Part shown: positions 1 through 10,740 of the stretch, in pieces
Position numbering within the stretch: the first letter of the stretch is position 1
Layout: every line of letters starts with the position of its first letter
DNA from: Zygosaccharomyces rouxii
Lineage: Eukaryota > Ascomycota > Saccharomycetes > Saccharomycetales > Saccharomycetaceae
Direction: 5' to 3'
NCBI RefSeq assembly: GCF_000026365.1
Contig: NC_012993.1
Span: 1,302,001 to 1,366,000 of the forward strand
Length of the DNA: 64,000 nt
Program-made: the position numbers and the translations under genes
Notes under the pieces: model-generated
Database searches by the model: none
Seen by the model: the letters and a program-made list of their open reading frames with translations, nothing else
What the model was told of the DNA's origin: nothing

Positions 1-2283
1 TACCGATGCTTAGGGAATTCAAATCAGCTGGCAACTGTAGACGATAAAAAATGTGTGATCGAACTTTTTAAGTTCTTCCTTTACATGGGAAAACGAGACC
101 AGTTGTTTAACTTGGAGCTATTGGTGCCCTTGGAAAATTTACTATCGGAAATGGCTGAAAAGTACGCATTGAATATCAATTTCAAGTACGTTATAAGAGT
201 CAAGGCTTCTAAATCATCAGCAGCATCGGTTAAATATGACCCGCTGAGTAATAAGGGATTAGAATTAAACAGTTCTATCCCAAACGCCGTTAACATAGAC
301 AACCCTCTAGATAAAGATTTGTTATCACTGGGATTAGCTCTTTATTCATCCCTCTATCCACATGGTAAGGAGCACAAGGATTCTCTGTGGGAACAAGTAC
401 GCTTTGAGATGGTAGTGTCAAGTCTCCTAAAAAGTGGCGATATCGATTTGAAATGTTGTGCATTAGATTTCTTCATTTACCCATTTTTGAATGAACCCGA
501 AGTCTGGCAACAGAAACAAAGACTTAAGCAAATTTTACCCTACTTGGTGGATTCCTTCAATTACCAGTCACTCCCTTGGTGGTTTGATCCATTCGACAGA
601 TTAAATTCCTTAATCGAACTCTACCACAGACATGAGCCATTAAGCAATCCTGTAATTTCATTTTTATCAAAGACCAACGTCGTTTATGGACTTTTGACAC
701 TCTTCTCTCAATGCCTTTCTTTAAAATATCAAAATAATTCTACGTTAAGATCACTGACTAAATTCATTAGATTGTGTGCATCTCTTAGCGCATTTGATGA
801 GTTATACAGGTCTCTGCTGTTAGAGGAAAAACCTTTAATTCATCATCTGGAGAATGGAATGGAAAAGCATTTAAACCTTCTCCAAGAATTCTTACTTAAC
901 AAACAATTGATTATGCATCTAGAAGGCGATGATTCCTTATCGCTACCTCCACTTTATGACAGTGAGATTACCATGGCCTGGTTGCTTTTATTAAAATCAT
1001 TCTCACGCAGTGTAACTGCACTGAGAACATCCTTAAAGAGGAATCGTCTAGCAGAATTGCTGTTAAACCTTTTACGTACTACTTACAAAACATGCCAAGA
1101 GTGTGAATTTGCGGGTCGTGATTTTTTGAAGGCTGAGATCGGTATCATGGGGATAACTTTGGGTGGTATATGCAATTTTGTCGTGGAATTTTCTTATTTA
1201 CAATCATTCATGTTAAAAAATGGTATTGTGGAAATCATCGGTGAAATTTTGACAGATCCCTTGTTTAATTCGAAACAACCTTGGCCTAGTGAGAAACGTC
1301 GCCATGTCTTTGAAGGTATTTCTACCGATGAAGTGGAAACAAATGCTCTGTGGGTGTTAAGACATTTAATGTACAACTGCCAAAATTCCGAGAAGCTGGA
1401 TCTTCTCATAAAGATACCGATGTCTACCATCTTAGAGTATATTAACGATTCTAGTTGGTCTGTTCAAGAGCAGTGTTTCCAATTGATAAGAAATCTGACT
1501 TGCAATTCAAGGAAAGTCGTAAATATCTTATTGGAAAATTTTAAAAATATACACTATGAGAGTGATCCTAATGATGGGAAGCCAATAACTGTGGGGGGTA
1601 CTTATCTATTTGAATATTTGGCGCGCAAGATGAAACTGTTGGATCCAACGGACATCGTACAAAGAAAAACACTGGAAGGTATTTTATACATCTTGGTGAA
1701 TCTAGCGGCTGTCAATGAAAACAAGAAGGAATTAGTCATTGAACAGGATGAAATTCTCAATATCCTTCATGACATCTTATCCGAGAGCCCACAGAGGGTT
1801 TCTCGCTATAGCAATGACAGTAAATTGAAACTAGCAAGTCTATGGGTTTTGAACAATTTATTGTGGAACTCCATGATCTCCAGATATACCCATTATGCGC
1901 TAGAGGGATACACACCTTCGCAGGAATCAGATTCCAGGGCTCTTATTCACCAGAATTCGCCTTTTTCCAGCAACAACGATATTGATAAGGTTTTAATGGA
2001 CGATGAAGAAGAAGATGAAGAGGAAGACGATCAAGAGGAAAACGGCGAAGATACAAGTGATACGAGTGACAATGATGACGAATTCGTTCATCATTCGATG
2101 TCTACAGATTCCGCTTCGCACCATGCCAATAGGGCCGCCATCGAAAGATGTAACAAACTGGTCAACATGGGGATGTATGATCTGGTCAAACAGAACATTT
2201 TCGATGAATCGCTATCGGTTAGAGAGAAGGCAAGAACTTTACTTTACCATATGGATCTTCTTTTGAAAGGTACCAATATATAG
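1..2283 (+). CDS. VID28: Vid28/Gid5, armadillo-repeat subunit of the GID ubiquitin ligase (5' partial)
   Basis: The frame is open from base 1 with no stop, so the gene begins outside the window; 760 residues are visible against about 921 for S. cerevisiae Vid28, so roughly 160 N-terminal residues are missing. The protein is an alpha-helical armadillo/HEAT-type solenoid ending in an acidic stretch (Asp/Glu run encoded near 2000-2060) and a short helical tail. Known role: Gid5/Vid28 links substrate receptors to the core of the GID/CTLH E3 ligase, which degrades gluconeogenic enzymes when glucose returns. Identification rests on overall resemblance and on position next to the YFR030W and YIL018W-YIL020C homologues, where YIL017C is expected. 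No in-frame ATG near base 1 is a credible start. Confidence 0.88.
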   Translation, partial: YRCLGNSNQLATVDDKKCVIELFKFFLYMGKRDQLFNLELLVPLENLLSEMAEKYALNINFKYVIRVKASKSSAASVKYDPLSNKGLELNSSIPNAVNIDNPLDKDLLSLGLALYSSLYPHGKEHKDSLWEQVRFEMVVSSLLKSGDIDLKCCALDFFIYPFLNEPEVWQQKQRLKQILPYLVDSFNYQSLPWWFDPFDRLNSLIELYHRHEPLSNPVISFLSKTNVVYGLLTLFSQCLSLKYQNNSTLRSLTKFIRLCASLSAFDELYRSLLLEEKPLIHHLENGMEKHLNLLQEFLLNKQLIMHLEGDDSLSLPPLYDSEITMAWLLLLKSFSRSVTALRTSLKRNRLAELLLNLLRTTYKTCQECEFAGRDFLKAEIGIMGITLGGICNFVVEFSYLQSFMLKNGIVEIIGEILTDPLFNSKQPWPSEKRRHVFEGISTDEVETNALWVLRHLMYNCQNSEKLDLLIKIPMSTILEYINDSSWSVQEQCFQLIRNLTCNSRKVVNILLENFKNIHYESDPNDGKPITVGGTYLFEYLARKMKLLDPTDIVQRKTLEGILYILVNLAAVNENKKELVIEQDEILNILHDILSESPQRVSRYSNDSKLKLASLWVLNNLLWNSMISRYTHYALEGYTPSQESDSRALIHQNSPFSSNNDIDKVLMDDEEEDEEEDDQEENGEDTSDTSDNDDEFVHHSMSTDSASHHANRAAIERCNKLVNMGMYDLVKQNIFDESLSVREKARTLLYHMDLLLKGTNI

Positions 2284-2300
2284 GATTAATAAATCAAAGA

Positions 2301-2364
2301 TCACGTGCGAATGGAGTCACATGATAGCACCTTTTTTCTTTTTTCCATGAGACACAGTTGTGGC
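2301..2364 (+). promoter_or_regulatory. Sulfur-regulon sites upstream of MET10
   Basis: TCACGTG at 2301-2307 is an exact Cbf1 box, and TGTGGC at 2359-2364 matches the core bound by Met31/Met32. Both lie 140-205 bases before the MET10 ATG. In S. cerevisiae this pair recruits Met4 to sulfate-assimilation genes. The match is read from sequence; binding is inferred. Confidence 0.6.
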
Positions 2365-2435
2365 TGCCCAAGTCTGAATGACAAAATCTGATTTGATGCA
2401 GTAGTATGAAAAATCTAAGATGAGAATGGTAGAGA

Positions 2436-2444
2436 TATATAATA
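2436..2444 (+). promoter_or_regulatory. TATA box of MET10
   Basis: TATATAATA lies about 62-70 bases upstream of the MET10 start and downstream of the Cbf1 and Met31/32-type sites, the expected position for a regulated, TATA-containing yeast promoter. Confidence 0.5.
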
Positions 2445-2505
2445 AAAAGGCCAATCTATTCTTTGATGCTAATCAGGAATCTTCCAAGATAGCTAATCAA
2501 AGGCT

Positions 2506-5500
2506 ATGAGTTACGCTACGAACCCTTTTGGGTTGCCTACAGATCCCAAGAGACTTCCGCCATTTGGAACTCCAGCTTCTGCCATTTCATCAGTTCTATA
2601 CAACAATTTGAAGACCATCTTCAGTTACAAAACTTTCTCTGATGCTGATTTGCTCGATGCTAGTTTAAAGAAATGGGTTGGTAAGCTTTCCAACGATGTG
2701 TTCTTCCAAGAATTGGATGTGAGAAGTGGTGCTGGTTTGAGCGCATTGGGATTCACTCAAAACACTGACGAAACCGTCGGTATTGTAGCTCCCGGTTATG
2801 CTTTGCCATATTTCGTCGATGCATTCCAATCTGCAACCCGTACGGCTAAATTTTTGTTTAACATTGGCGCTCTGAGCTACGATGAAGGTACTTCATCCAT
2901 TGGTAACGACTATGTGACTCCTTTGAATGCAGCCAGACAATTGGGATTCCCAGTGGTGACACCTGTTTCTTCTGATGAGGTGCAAGCAGTTGCTTTATTG
3001 GCTACAGCGTTGGCAAGTTTTGGACCTGCTGGAGGTGCTTTGAACCTATTCGATGGTGCCAACTACTCTAGGACGATTTCACAGATTAGAGAGCAAGTGG
3101 GTCAAGAAGAAGTATTGTCTAAATTGGCAAAGATTTTGCCTTCAAATTCTTCCTTTGATGATGTTTTAAACAGTTTCGGTGACTTGACTGGTTTGAAGTT
3201 GGGAAATTTTGAATACAGTGGTAGTAAAGATGCTGAAACCGTCTTTGTCACCTATGGTTCTCTAGAATCTCAATTGTTCAATGATGCGTTGACTTCTGAT
3301 GATCAGAAGATTGGTCGTTTGGCCGTAAGAGTTCCATTACCATTTGATTCTGAAAAATTCGTAGCTCTGCTGCCAAAAACCGTTAAGAAAGTCGTTGTCA
3401 TCAGTCAATCCCTAGATGGTTCTTCACCAACTGTCTTGAAGAGCCATGTTGCTGCATCTCTGTTCTACGAAGCTCGCAGAGGTATTAGCGTCTCTGAGTA
3501 CATTTACCAACCAAATTTCGTATGGTCACCCTCTGCAGTGGATCAAATTATTGGATCCTTTGTCTTGGGTTTCCAACGTGTTGAGCAATCCTCTGCTAAC
3601 AGATTTATGTACTGGGCTGGTGATAAGAGCTCTAACATCGATTTGTCTTCGAGATTGGTACATGCCTTGTCATTAGTCGACCAACAGACAATTTCCATGA
3701 GGACAAAGTTTGATAACGTCACTAATGCTGGTGTTTTCCAAGCCCAGTTCACTACTGCACCAAACCATGAAGTGACAACAGTCTCTAATTTAGATTCTGC
3801 TCAATTGGCCTTTGTCGAAAATATTGCCATCTTGGATGGATTAGATGTTGTGGCCACTGTTGATGAGAATGGTACCATCATTCTAATCTCCAGGAAATCT
3901 CTAAAGGACCAAGATTTAAACAAGGGTGAGACCTACGTAAAGACTTTGGGCATCAACGAAGCATTCTTTAGAGCCGCTCACTCTAAGAATATAAAGGTTG
4001 TCGTTATTGACGCTGCATCCATTGGTGATAAAGAAGAAACCAAGGGTCGTACTTTGTCTTTTGTCTCCCAGGCCACTTTTTGGAGATATGCTTATGGATT
4101 CGACACTGCTGAAAGTGTTCGCCGCGTTTGGACTTCTGCTGGTCCTGACGTGGAATTATTAGCTTCTGTTTTGTCCGATACTATCAACAGTGCTTTCGAA
4201 GAAGGCATTAGAGAAGTGCCTACTGAAGCCTTTGAAGATATCCTCAGAGATTCAGAGGAGCAAAAAGAAAGAGGTTCTATCAATGGCAACAACGATTTAC
4301 CCATCTTTGTCTCTGAAACTTCTTTCACTCCCAACCCGACTACTGTTGAAGACGCACCAACTACAGAGGCTCATTCTGTCTCTGAAATAGCTAAGCAATT
4401 GACGTTTAAAGAAGCCTACGGCGTTAAAACAGATTTGAGACCTGATCAACCAACCAAGAACTATGTAGTGAGGGTTAAAGAGAACAGACGTGTTACACCA
4501 GAGGATTATGATAGATACATTTTCCACATCGAATTTGATATCAGTGGTACTGGTATGACCTATGATATCGGTGAAGCTCTTGGTGTACATGGTAGAAACA
4601 ACGAAGCCTTAGTTAAAGAATTTTTGGAATACTATGGCTTGAAAGAAAACGATGTTATCCACGTCCCTAACAAGGATGATAACAAAGTTTGGGAATCAAG
4701 AACCGTCTTGCAAGCATTCGTTGAAAACTTGGATATTTTTGGTAAGCCCCCAAAGCGGTTCTACGAGTCTTTAATCAGCTATGCTACTGACGCGGATGAA
4801 AAGAGAAGATTAGCAGAGTTAGTTACTGCAGTAGGTGCTGTGGATTTGAAGAACTTTCAAGAAGTGGAATTTTACACTTATGTCGATATTTTGAAGATGT
4901 TCCCATCCGCTAGACCAAACTTAGTGGATTTGGTTGAACTAATAGCTCCATTGAAGAGAAGAGAATATTCTATTGCATCTTCTCAAAAGGTTCACCCCAA
5001 TGAGGTCCACCTGTTGATTGTTGTCGTCGACTGGATTGATAATAAAGGCAGAAAGAGATTCGGTCAAGCCTCCAAATATTTGTCAGATTTGCCAGTTGGT
5101 TCTGAATTGGTTGTTAGTGTCAAGCCATCAGTCATGAAATTACCACCAAATCCACAACAACCGGTCATTATGAGTGGTCTAGGTACCGGTTTAGCTCCCT
5201 TCAAGGCTATTGTTGAAGAGAAGTTTTGGCAAAAACAACAAGGGTATGACATTGGTGAAGTCTATTTGTTCTTGGGTTCTAGACACAAGAGACAAGAATA
5301 CTTGTATGGTGAGATTTGGGAAGCTTACAAGGATGCTGGTATTATTACCCATATTGGTGCTGCATTCTCAAGAGACCAACCTCAAAAGATTTACATCCAA
5401 GACCGTATTGTGGAGAGTCTGAAGGATCTAAAGACCGCCATGATTGACAAGGTAGGTTCTTTCTACCTATGTGGTCCTACATGGCCTGTACCCGATATCA

Positions 5501-5619
5501 CCAACGCGCTGCAGAAGATCATTGCTGCCGACGCTGAAGAGAGAGGCGTTAAGGTAGACTTAGGTGCAGCCATTGAGGATCTGAAGGAGGATTCCAGGTA
5601 CATCCTAGAAGTGTATTGA
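2506..5619 (+). CDS. MET10: Sulfite reductase [NADPH] alpha (flavoprotein) subunit
   Basis: The protein has 1037 residues, against 1035 for S. cerevisiae Met10. It supplies electrons from NADPH through FAD to the Met5 hemoprotein subunit, which reduces sulfite to sulfide in the sulfate assimilation pathway in the cytosol. The N-terminal half resembles pyruvate-ferredoxin-oxidoreductase-type domains. The C-terminal third is a ferredoxin-NADP reductase module with an FAD motif RREYSIASSQ, a nucleotide motif GLGTGLAPFKAI and a CGPTWPVPD segment near the end. The first ATG follows sulfur-regulon sites and a TATA box. It is the YFR030W homologue, followed by SMC2 (YFR031C) in convergent orientation, as in S. 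cerevisiae. Confidence 0.97.
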   Translation: MSYATNPFGLPTDPKRLPPFGTPASAISSVLYNNLKTIFSYKTFSDADLLDASLKKWVGKLSNDVFFQELDVRSGAGLSALGFTQNTDETVGIVAPGYALPYFVDAFQSATRTAKFLFNIGALSYDEGTSSIGNDYVTPLNAARQLGFPVVTPVSSDEVQAVALLATALASFGPAGGALNLFDGANYSRTISQIREQVGQEEVLSKLAKILPSNSSFDDVLNSFGDLTGLKLGNFEYSGSKDAETVFVTYGSLESQLFNDALTSDDQKIGRLAVRVPLPFDSEKFVALLPKTVKKVVVISQSLDGSSPTVLKSHVAASLFYEARRGISVSEYIYQPNFVWSPSAVDQIIGSFVLGFQRVEQSSANRFMYWAGDKSSNIDLSSRLVHALSLVDQQTISMRTKFDNVTNAGVFQAQFTTAPNHEVTTVSNLDSAQLAFVENIAILDGLDVVATVDENGTIILISRKSLKDQDLNKGETYVKTLGINEAFFRAAHSKNIKVVVIDAASIGDKEETKGRTLSFVSQATFWRYAYGFDTAESVRRVWTSAGPDVELLASVLSDTINSAFEEGIREVPTEAFEDILRDSEEQKERGSINGNNDLPIFVSETSFTPNPTTVEDAPTTEAHSVSEIAKQLTFKEAYGVKTDLRPDQPTKNYVVRVKENRRVTPEDYDRYIFHIEFDISGTGMTYDIGEALGVHGRNNEALVKEFLEYYGLKENDVIHVPNKDDNKVWESRTVLQAFVENLDIFGKPPKRFYESLISYATDADEKRRLAELVTAVGAVDLKNFQEVEFYTYVDILKMFPSARPNLVDLVELIAPLKRREYSIASSQKVHPNEVHLLIVVVDWIDNKGRKRFGQASKYLSDLPVGSELVVSVKPSVMKLPPNPQQPVIMSGLGTGLAPFKAIVEEKFWQKQQGYDIGEVYLFLGSRHKRQEYLYGEIWEAYKDAGIITHIGAAFSRDQPQKIYIQDRIVESLKDLKTAMIDKVGSFYLCGPTWPVPDITNALQKIIAADAEERGVKVDLGAAIEDLKEDSRYILEVY

Positions 5620-5702
5620 ATAACTCTATCAATCTATAATAAAACGATTTGTATTAGTATTTAAAAAGAAAAAAACTATGATGGTCGTTTAAACCGTTCA
5701 TT

Positions 5703-8700
5703 TTACATAATGCTAACTACGGAAGTACCGTCTTGGAATCTCGTCCTGAACACTCTATTCGCATTGGAGAACATACCTTCCTTCAAAGATACGACGATAA
5801 ATTGAGATCCCTTAAATCTCGTCTTGATGAGATGCCCGATATTTTGAGTATGACTCAAATCCAAGGCCGCATCTACTTCATCTAGGATGTACATTGGAGC
5901 CGGTCTAAATTGCAAAAGGGCCATAATTAGTGAAAGTGCAATAAGTGATCTTTGACCACCAGATAATTCCACCAAACTTTCTTTCCAAATTCCTCCCAAT
6001 TTAACTTTAACTTCAAGTCCCTCAGTAACTTCTTTTCCCTCACATGGTACTAACTTTGCAAAAGCATTAGGTAATAAATCTGCTACCACTTCACCAAAAT
6101 CAACTGTAACTTTCTTCCATGTATTTACTAGTGTTTCTTTCTTGTATTCGTTCAACTTGAAGATAGTTTCTTGGATCTTTTCCTTATCCTTTTCAATTGT
6201 TCGAATCATTGTTTTCAATGCAGTCTCCTTTTTCTCCACATTTTCTATCATGCTCATGATATTGATATTAACTTTTCTCTTCAAGTTATCATATCTCTCT
6301 TTTAAGAACCCTTCGCGATCTCTATATCGGTGCAAATTGATATTCGGATTTTGTTGTATGATACCTGATACTACTGCTTCATCCATAAGCCAGCTATGAC
6401 CTTCAAGAAGTTGACTTATACTTTGTTCAATGCCACTAGTACTGTTTTGAAATTTAGTAATATCATTTTTCAATTGCTGCAATTCTAACTCCAGGGAAGA
6501 TTTCTTTTCTGCTTTAGCATGGATAAGGCCGTTTAATTCTTTTAGTTCTTCATCAATATCAACCAAACGTTTCTTCTCCTCATCAACTTCGGAATGCACA
6601 TCCGCTAGTGTATGCTCCGCATGTTCAAGTTCAGCAATCAAGCTTTTCTTTTGGTTCTGAAAATTGTCGAGAGAGGTATTCATATGTTCTAGAGCGTCTT
6701 CATCTGAGGAGATCTCAGAAGTTAACTGCTCAGTCTCCAGCTGCAAGTTCTGGTAGAGATCATATTTTTTATCTGTTATGCTATCAAGTTTTCCAATTTC
6801 TTTGGTAAGACTGTCAATTTCCTTCTTTAGTTTCTCCAATTTAGTTCCCTTATCGTTATTGAATTCCTCCATGTCGTCTTGAATTTTTCGAATTTCATCC
6901 TGTAATTGTGACATATACGATTGCTTTTGCTCTATTTCTTCCTCACACTCCCTAATCTGCCTCGTTAAATCATCATTCCTCTTGATAATTTGAGTCGCAG
7001 GATTTTCATTCAAGGTTCTTTGGAAGATGCTTAATTTATGAGAAACCAGATTCAGCTTATTCTGTATTTCTTTGGTTTTGGCGGATGCCGATTCTTGTTC
7101 TTTCAGTTTGTTAGAAATTACAAGTAACTCATCTTCCAAAACTTTCATTCTCTTAGCCGCCGAGTTATACTTTTGTATATCAACTAACAAAGTACTCTTA
7201 TTGTTGCGACTTCCCCCTGATAAAGTACCTTCTGGATCATAAACATCACCCTGTTGAGTGATACTTCTGGTGCGTATTTGAGGGTGGAAAGTTAATCTCT
7301 TGGCAGTTTCGGCATCATTGCAAACCAAACTATTACCGAAAATGTACTCCATCGCTTTGGATACCTCTTCTTCGTAACCAACTAGGTTAAGTGCCAGTTG
7401 AACCTTACCTGGTGCCAGTTGTTTCGCTAATTTTAGACTTTCTGAATTTATAACCCTAGTCGCAATTTTGTTAAGAGGAATTATTGTGACACGCTTCCTC
7501 AATTTACCCCTTTCCAATAACTGTGAAGCCGTATTTTGATCATCCACAATTACGTTGAATAGTCGACCACCTGCACAAACTTGAAGTGCCAATGCACTAT
7601 CGTAATTATTTTCACTTAGAGTGAAAAGTTGGGCTGCAACACCCTTGACTGAATTTGGATCAAATTTCTCGCTAGGCATTGTATAGTTGAATTCAATGTT
7701 AGCCACACTTCTTCGTAGATATTCTGTTTCTCTCCCCACGTTGTGTAATTCTTGTCGCATAGAATATTCTTTTTGTCTCAATTCCTTTACAACAGATGGA
7801 TCGTAACCATATCTATTCAATTCCTCTGTAAATGTATCCTGAATTGATTTGTGCTTTTTGATCTGGTTCAAACCTTCTTCGTTATCCATCCTGGCCTTTT
7901 CCAATTTAGGTTTATTGGCATGCAGTTCCTTATTCAAATGCTCAATTTTCAAACGAGATTTTTGTACAACAATTTCAGCCTCTTGTAAATTTCCCTTCGT
8001 AGCGGCTAACTGTTCAGTATAACCACCACCTGTGGTACCGACAGAGGAAATACCCGTCTGAAGAGTGGACAACAGCTCTGATTTTTTACTGTGTGACTCT
8101 TTTAACTCCTTCCCCTTCTTGTTGAGGTGCCGGTATTCTGCTTCCATATTCTTCCAGGCTTCGGATTTTTCTTCTAATTTCCCTTTGTTGGTTTTGATAT
8201 TTGCCTTCGTAGATTCCAAATTCTTCGCGGTCTCATTAATGTTTTCCACACAGATGTCAAACGATGCACGAAGCCTTGATAAATTATTCATAAGAGTACT
8301 TTCTTGTTTTTCCAACTTTCCTAATTTTCCATCACTGTCCAATTCCTTTTGTTTTTCATAATTGATCCGATTTAGGTCTTCAGTCAAATGCATTACTTCT
8401 TCTCCTGTCTTGCTAATCAAACCGTGAAGCTCAGCCATACGGCTTTCACCTGTATCCAATGTTTCCTTGATCGAACTTTGTTTGCCAACCAAAGAATGAT
8501 ATTCATAAGCTAGAACTATTCTTTGTATTTTCTCTAAATCGGTTTGAATTTCTTGAAACTCTAGGAAAATTCTCTTTTCATTTCGCAGCTTCTCCAACTG
8601 TGGTTCGATTTCCTCTTGCAATAGAGTTCTGTTCTCCTTTAATTTCAATTCCTTTTTACCCATAGTACGTTCTGCCTTTCCCTTTCTATCTTCAAACATC

Positions 8701-9215
8701 TTGGTACCTGCTGCTTCTTCTATCAATGATAAAATCTCTGAAGGTTTCATATTCAAGACTTTGGTAATTTTACCCTGCATAATGAGAAAATTTGGATTGT
8801 TAATGTTTAATTGCACCGATTGAAATAATTGTAGTACAGATTGCTGTGGAGCTCTATGCCCATTGATCAAGTATTTGGAAGTTCCTCCTAATATGATCTG
8901 CCTAGTGACAGATAATTTTGGAGAGTTTTCAAACCCTATCGGTGAGCATTTGGGATCTAAATTACTGAATACAATCGTAACGCTTGCCTTGGTTACACCC
9001 GCTTGACCTCTCTTATAGATAAGATCTTGCAATGATGATGCCCTGACGGTCGACATCGATGCAATACCTAAAACAAAGCAGATTGCATCCAAGACATTGG
9101 ATTTCCCGGAACCATTTAAACCCGTGATTGCATTGAATTGAGGATCCCAATCAGATATAACTGTTCTAGTCGCATAGGATTTAAATCCATCGATAATTAG
9201 CTCTTCAATCTTCAT
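5703..9215 (-). CDS. SMC2: Condensin ATPase subunit Smc2
   Basis: This is a full-length SMC protein of 1170 residues, matching the family length. The N-terminal head carries Walker A (GLNGSGKS, residues 32-39). Long coiled coils flank a hinge around residues 520-680, and the C-terminal head has the ABC signature LSGGQRSLIALS and Walker B with D-loop (ILDEVDAALD). Smc2 pairs with Smc4 and the kleisin Brn1 to form condensin, which compacts and resolves mitotic chromosomes. Homologue of YFR031C, in the conserved place between MET10 and RPL2. The intact ATPase motifs suggest a functional gene. Confidence 0.97.
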   Translation of the reverse strand: MKIEELIIDGFKSYATRTVISDWDPQFNAITGLNGSGKSNVLDAICFVLGIASMSTVRASSLQDLIYKRGQAGVTKASVTIVFSNLDPKCSPIGFENSPKLSVTRQIILGGTSKYLINGHRAPQQSVLQLFQSVQLNINNPNFLIMQGKITKVLNMKPSEILSLIEEAAGTKMFEDRKGKAERTMGKKELKLKENRTLLQEEIEPQLEKLRNEKRIFLEFQEIQTDLEKIQRIVLAYEYHSLVGKQSSIKETLDTGESRMAELHGLISKTGEEVMHLTEDLNRINYEKQKELDSDGKLGKLEKQESTLMNNLSRLRASFDICVENINETAKNLESTKANIKTNKGKLEEKSEAWKNMEAEYRHLNKKGKELKESHSKKSELLSTLQTGISSVGTTGGGYTEQLAATKGNLQEAEIVVQKSRLKIEHLNKELHANKPKLEKARMDNEEGLNQIKKHKSIQDTFTEELNRYGYDPSVVKELRQKEYSMRQELHNVGRETEYLRRSVANIEFNYTMPSEKFDPNSVKGVAAQLFTLSENNYDSALALQVCAGGRLFNVIVDDQNTASQLLERGKLRKRVTIIPLNKIATRVINSESLKLAKQLAPGKVQLALNLVGYEEEVSKAMEYIFGNSLVCNDAETAKRLTFHPQIRTRSITQQGDVYDPEGTLSGGSRNNKSTLLVDIQKYNSAAKRMKVLEDELLVISNKLKEQESASAKTKEIQNKLNLVSHKLSIFQRTLNENPATQIIKRNDDLTRQIRECEEEIEQKQSYMSQLQDEIRKIQDDMEEFNNDKGTKLEKLKKEIDSLTKEIGKLDSITDKKYDLYQNLQLETEQLTSEISSDEDALEHMNTSLDNFQNQKKSLIAELEHAEHTLADVHSEVDEEKKRLVDIDEELKELNGLIHAKAEKKSSLELELQQLKNDITKFQNSTSGIEQSISQLLEGHSWLMDEAVVSGIIQQNPNINLHRYRDREGFLKERYDNLKRKVNINIMSMIENVEKKETALKTMIRTIEKDKEKIQETIFKLNEYKKETLVNTWKKVTVDFGEVVADLLPNAFAKLVPCEGKEVTEGLEVKVKLGGIWKESLVELSGGQRSLIALSLIMALLQFRPAPMYILDEVDAALDLSHTQNIGHLIKTRFKGSQFIVVSLKEGMFSNANRVFRTRFQDGTSVVSIM

Positions 9216-9731
9216 TTCCCCTCAGATGGGAGAAAAGGGTAGGTGTTTAAAGAAAGCTGCACCTTTAATGCCACTTAACCACTCTAGATCAATAGATTAT
9301 ACCGATTGGCGGTGGTTAAAGACTTACTGGTCATCGCACCCATTTAGATGTAAACTATTCTTTATGGTAACTAACGTTAAGAGCACATATGTATCATGTG
9401 ATATCTGCACTCCGGGTAACACCCCTTTGGTAATAATGGTATGAATATAAAATTCCAGAATATTGGAAATTAGCCGCTGAGAGGCAAGAGATAATACTTA
9501 TAGCATTCAAAACTACTTTAACAAGTGTTAATCACCAAAAGAAGACGCATATATGTGAACATTTCTAGTTTTTTCATTCATCTACATAGTACATCAACAA
9601 TAAGCTTCATATTTGGAATGTTTTAATAGAAGGTATCCCAAAGCCCAAAACTAGCTCGTTCGATTAATTAAATTTCTGAAACCGTTTAGATACAAAATGA
9701 CAATATGAGTATAACCATATTTTTATATAAT
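9216..9731. other. Intergenic gap: SMC2 promoter and RPL2 3' region
   Basis: This gap lies between the SMC2 start and the RPL2 stop, both on the minus strand. I see no RNA gene, repeat or convincing binding-site cluster. A 72-codon ORF at 9226-9444 shows no protein-like composition and was not called. Confidence 0.5.
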
Positions 9732-10496
9732 CTAGTCTTGAGTCTTTTGAGAACCACGCAACAAACCGGTTCTTCTAGCAGCAATCAAACCAGCCTTTTG
9801 ACCAGAAACGGCACCTCTGGAGATGGTAGAGGCCTTACCAATGTGTTGATGGTTACCACCACCGTGAGGGTGATCAACAGGGTTCATGGCAACACCACGA
9901 GTCTTTGGCCAAGAGTTTCTCTTAACTCTGTATTTGTGGTAAGCACGACCAGCCTTCAACAATGGCTTATCGGTTCTACCACCACCGGCAACGACACCGA
10001 CGACACCTCTAGCACCAGAAGAGATGATCTTCTTAGCACCAGATGGTAATCTAACTCTGGTCTTACCGTCATCGTGGTTGTGACCAATGATGATAACATA
10101 ACCACCAGAAGCTCTAGCCAAAGAACCTCTGTCACCTGGTTTTTCTTCCACGTTAGAAACGATGGTACCTTCTGGTAGAGAAGACAATGGCAAAATGTTA
10201 CCAACGTTCAAAGAAGCCTTCTTACCAGCGTAGATGAATTGACCGGTGTGAACACCTTCGTTGGCAATGAAGATTTCTTCACGCAACTTGTATCTGTATG
10301 GGTCACGGAAGACAACCTTAGCCAATGGGGCACCTCTACCAGCATCGTGAACAATTTGCTTCACGATACCACGGATGTAACCATGACGTTCAGCATAGTC
10401 CAAAGTTCTCAATTTAGCGGCACCTTGTCTCAATCTGGTGTGAGAGGTGAAAATGGAGCCAGCACCCTTTCTCTGGTTACGAATAACTCTACCCAT
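9732..10496 (-). CDS. RPL2: 60S ribosomal protein L2 (uL2)
   Basis: The protein has 254 residues, exactly the length of yeast Rpl2, with the conserved peptidyl-transferase-centre loop near the C-terminus ([14 protein letters not shown]). uL2 is required for subunit joining and peptide-bond formation. S. cerevisiae keeps two copies, YFR031C-A and YIL018W. This single gene sits where the two gene series meet, so it stands for both. In S. cerevisiae both copies have an intron after the fourth coding base; here the ATG, that base and the rest are contiguous, and the bases before the junction do not end in AG, so the coding region is intronless. A Rap1 site lies upstream. Confidence 0.98.
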   Translation of the reverse strand: MGRVIRNQRKGAGSIFTSHTRLRQGAAKLRTLDYAERHGYIRGIVKQIVHDAGRGAPLAKVVFRDPYRYKLREEIFIANEGVHTGQFIYAGKKASLNVGNILPLSSLPEGTIVSNVEEKPGDRGSLARASGGYVIIIGHNHDDGKTRVRLPSGAKKIISSGARGVVGVVAGGGRTDKPLLKAGRAYHKYRVKRNSWPKTRGVAMNPVDHPHGGGNHQHIGKASTISRGAVSGQKAGLIAARRTGLLRGSQKTQD

Positions 10497-10620
10497 TGCT
10501 TGCTGATCTTATGGTTCTCTTGGGTCTGCTAAGGTAGCTATATTTTGTCTTACGTTAATCCAATTATTTTTCAAAATGTCATCAACTGCCCTTCCGCCGT
10601 GAGTAAGCGTGGGTGATTGC

Positions 10621-10740
10621 AGAGTGAGTGGTCTCTCTCTCTCCCTCCGGCACTGGGAGGAGAGGTTCGGGAGAGAAGCTCTGCCTAGACGGAGGAGGAC
10701 TGGGCGGAGAGTCCTCTGCGCAGTCCGCCTAACCATACCA
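10621..10740 (-). other. GC-rich, hairpin-forming block upstream of RPL2
   Basis: By direct count, about 62% of the 120 bases are G or C, far above the surrounding intergenic DNA. Two strong hairpins can be drawn. GGAGGACTG (10694-10702) pairs with CAGTCCGCC (10721-10729) with one mismatch. CTCTCC (from 10639) pairs with GGAGAG (ending 10664) around a short loop. The block lies between the Rap1 site and the RPL2 ATG, so it is either promoter DNA or a structured 5' leader. I cannot assign it to a known RNA. Confidence 0.45.
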
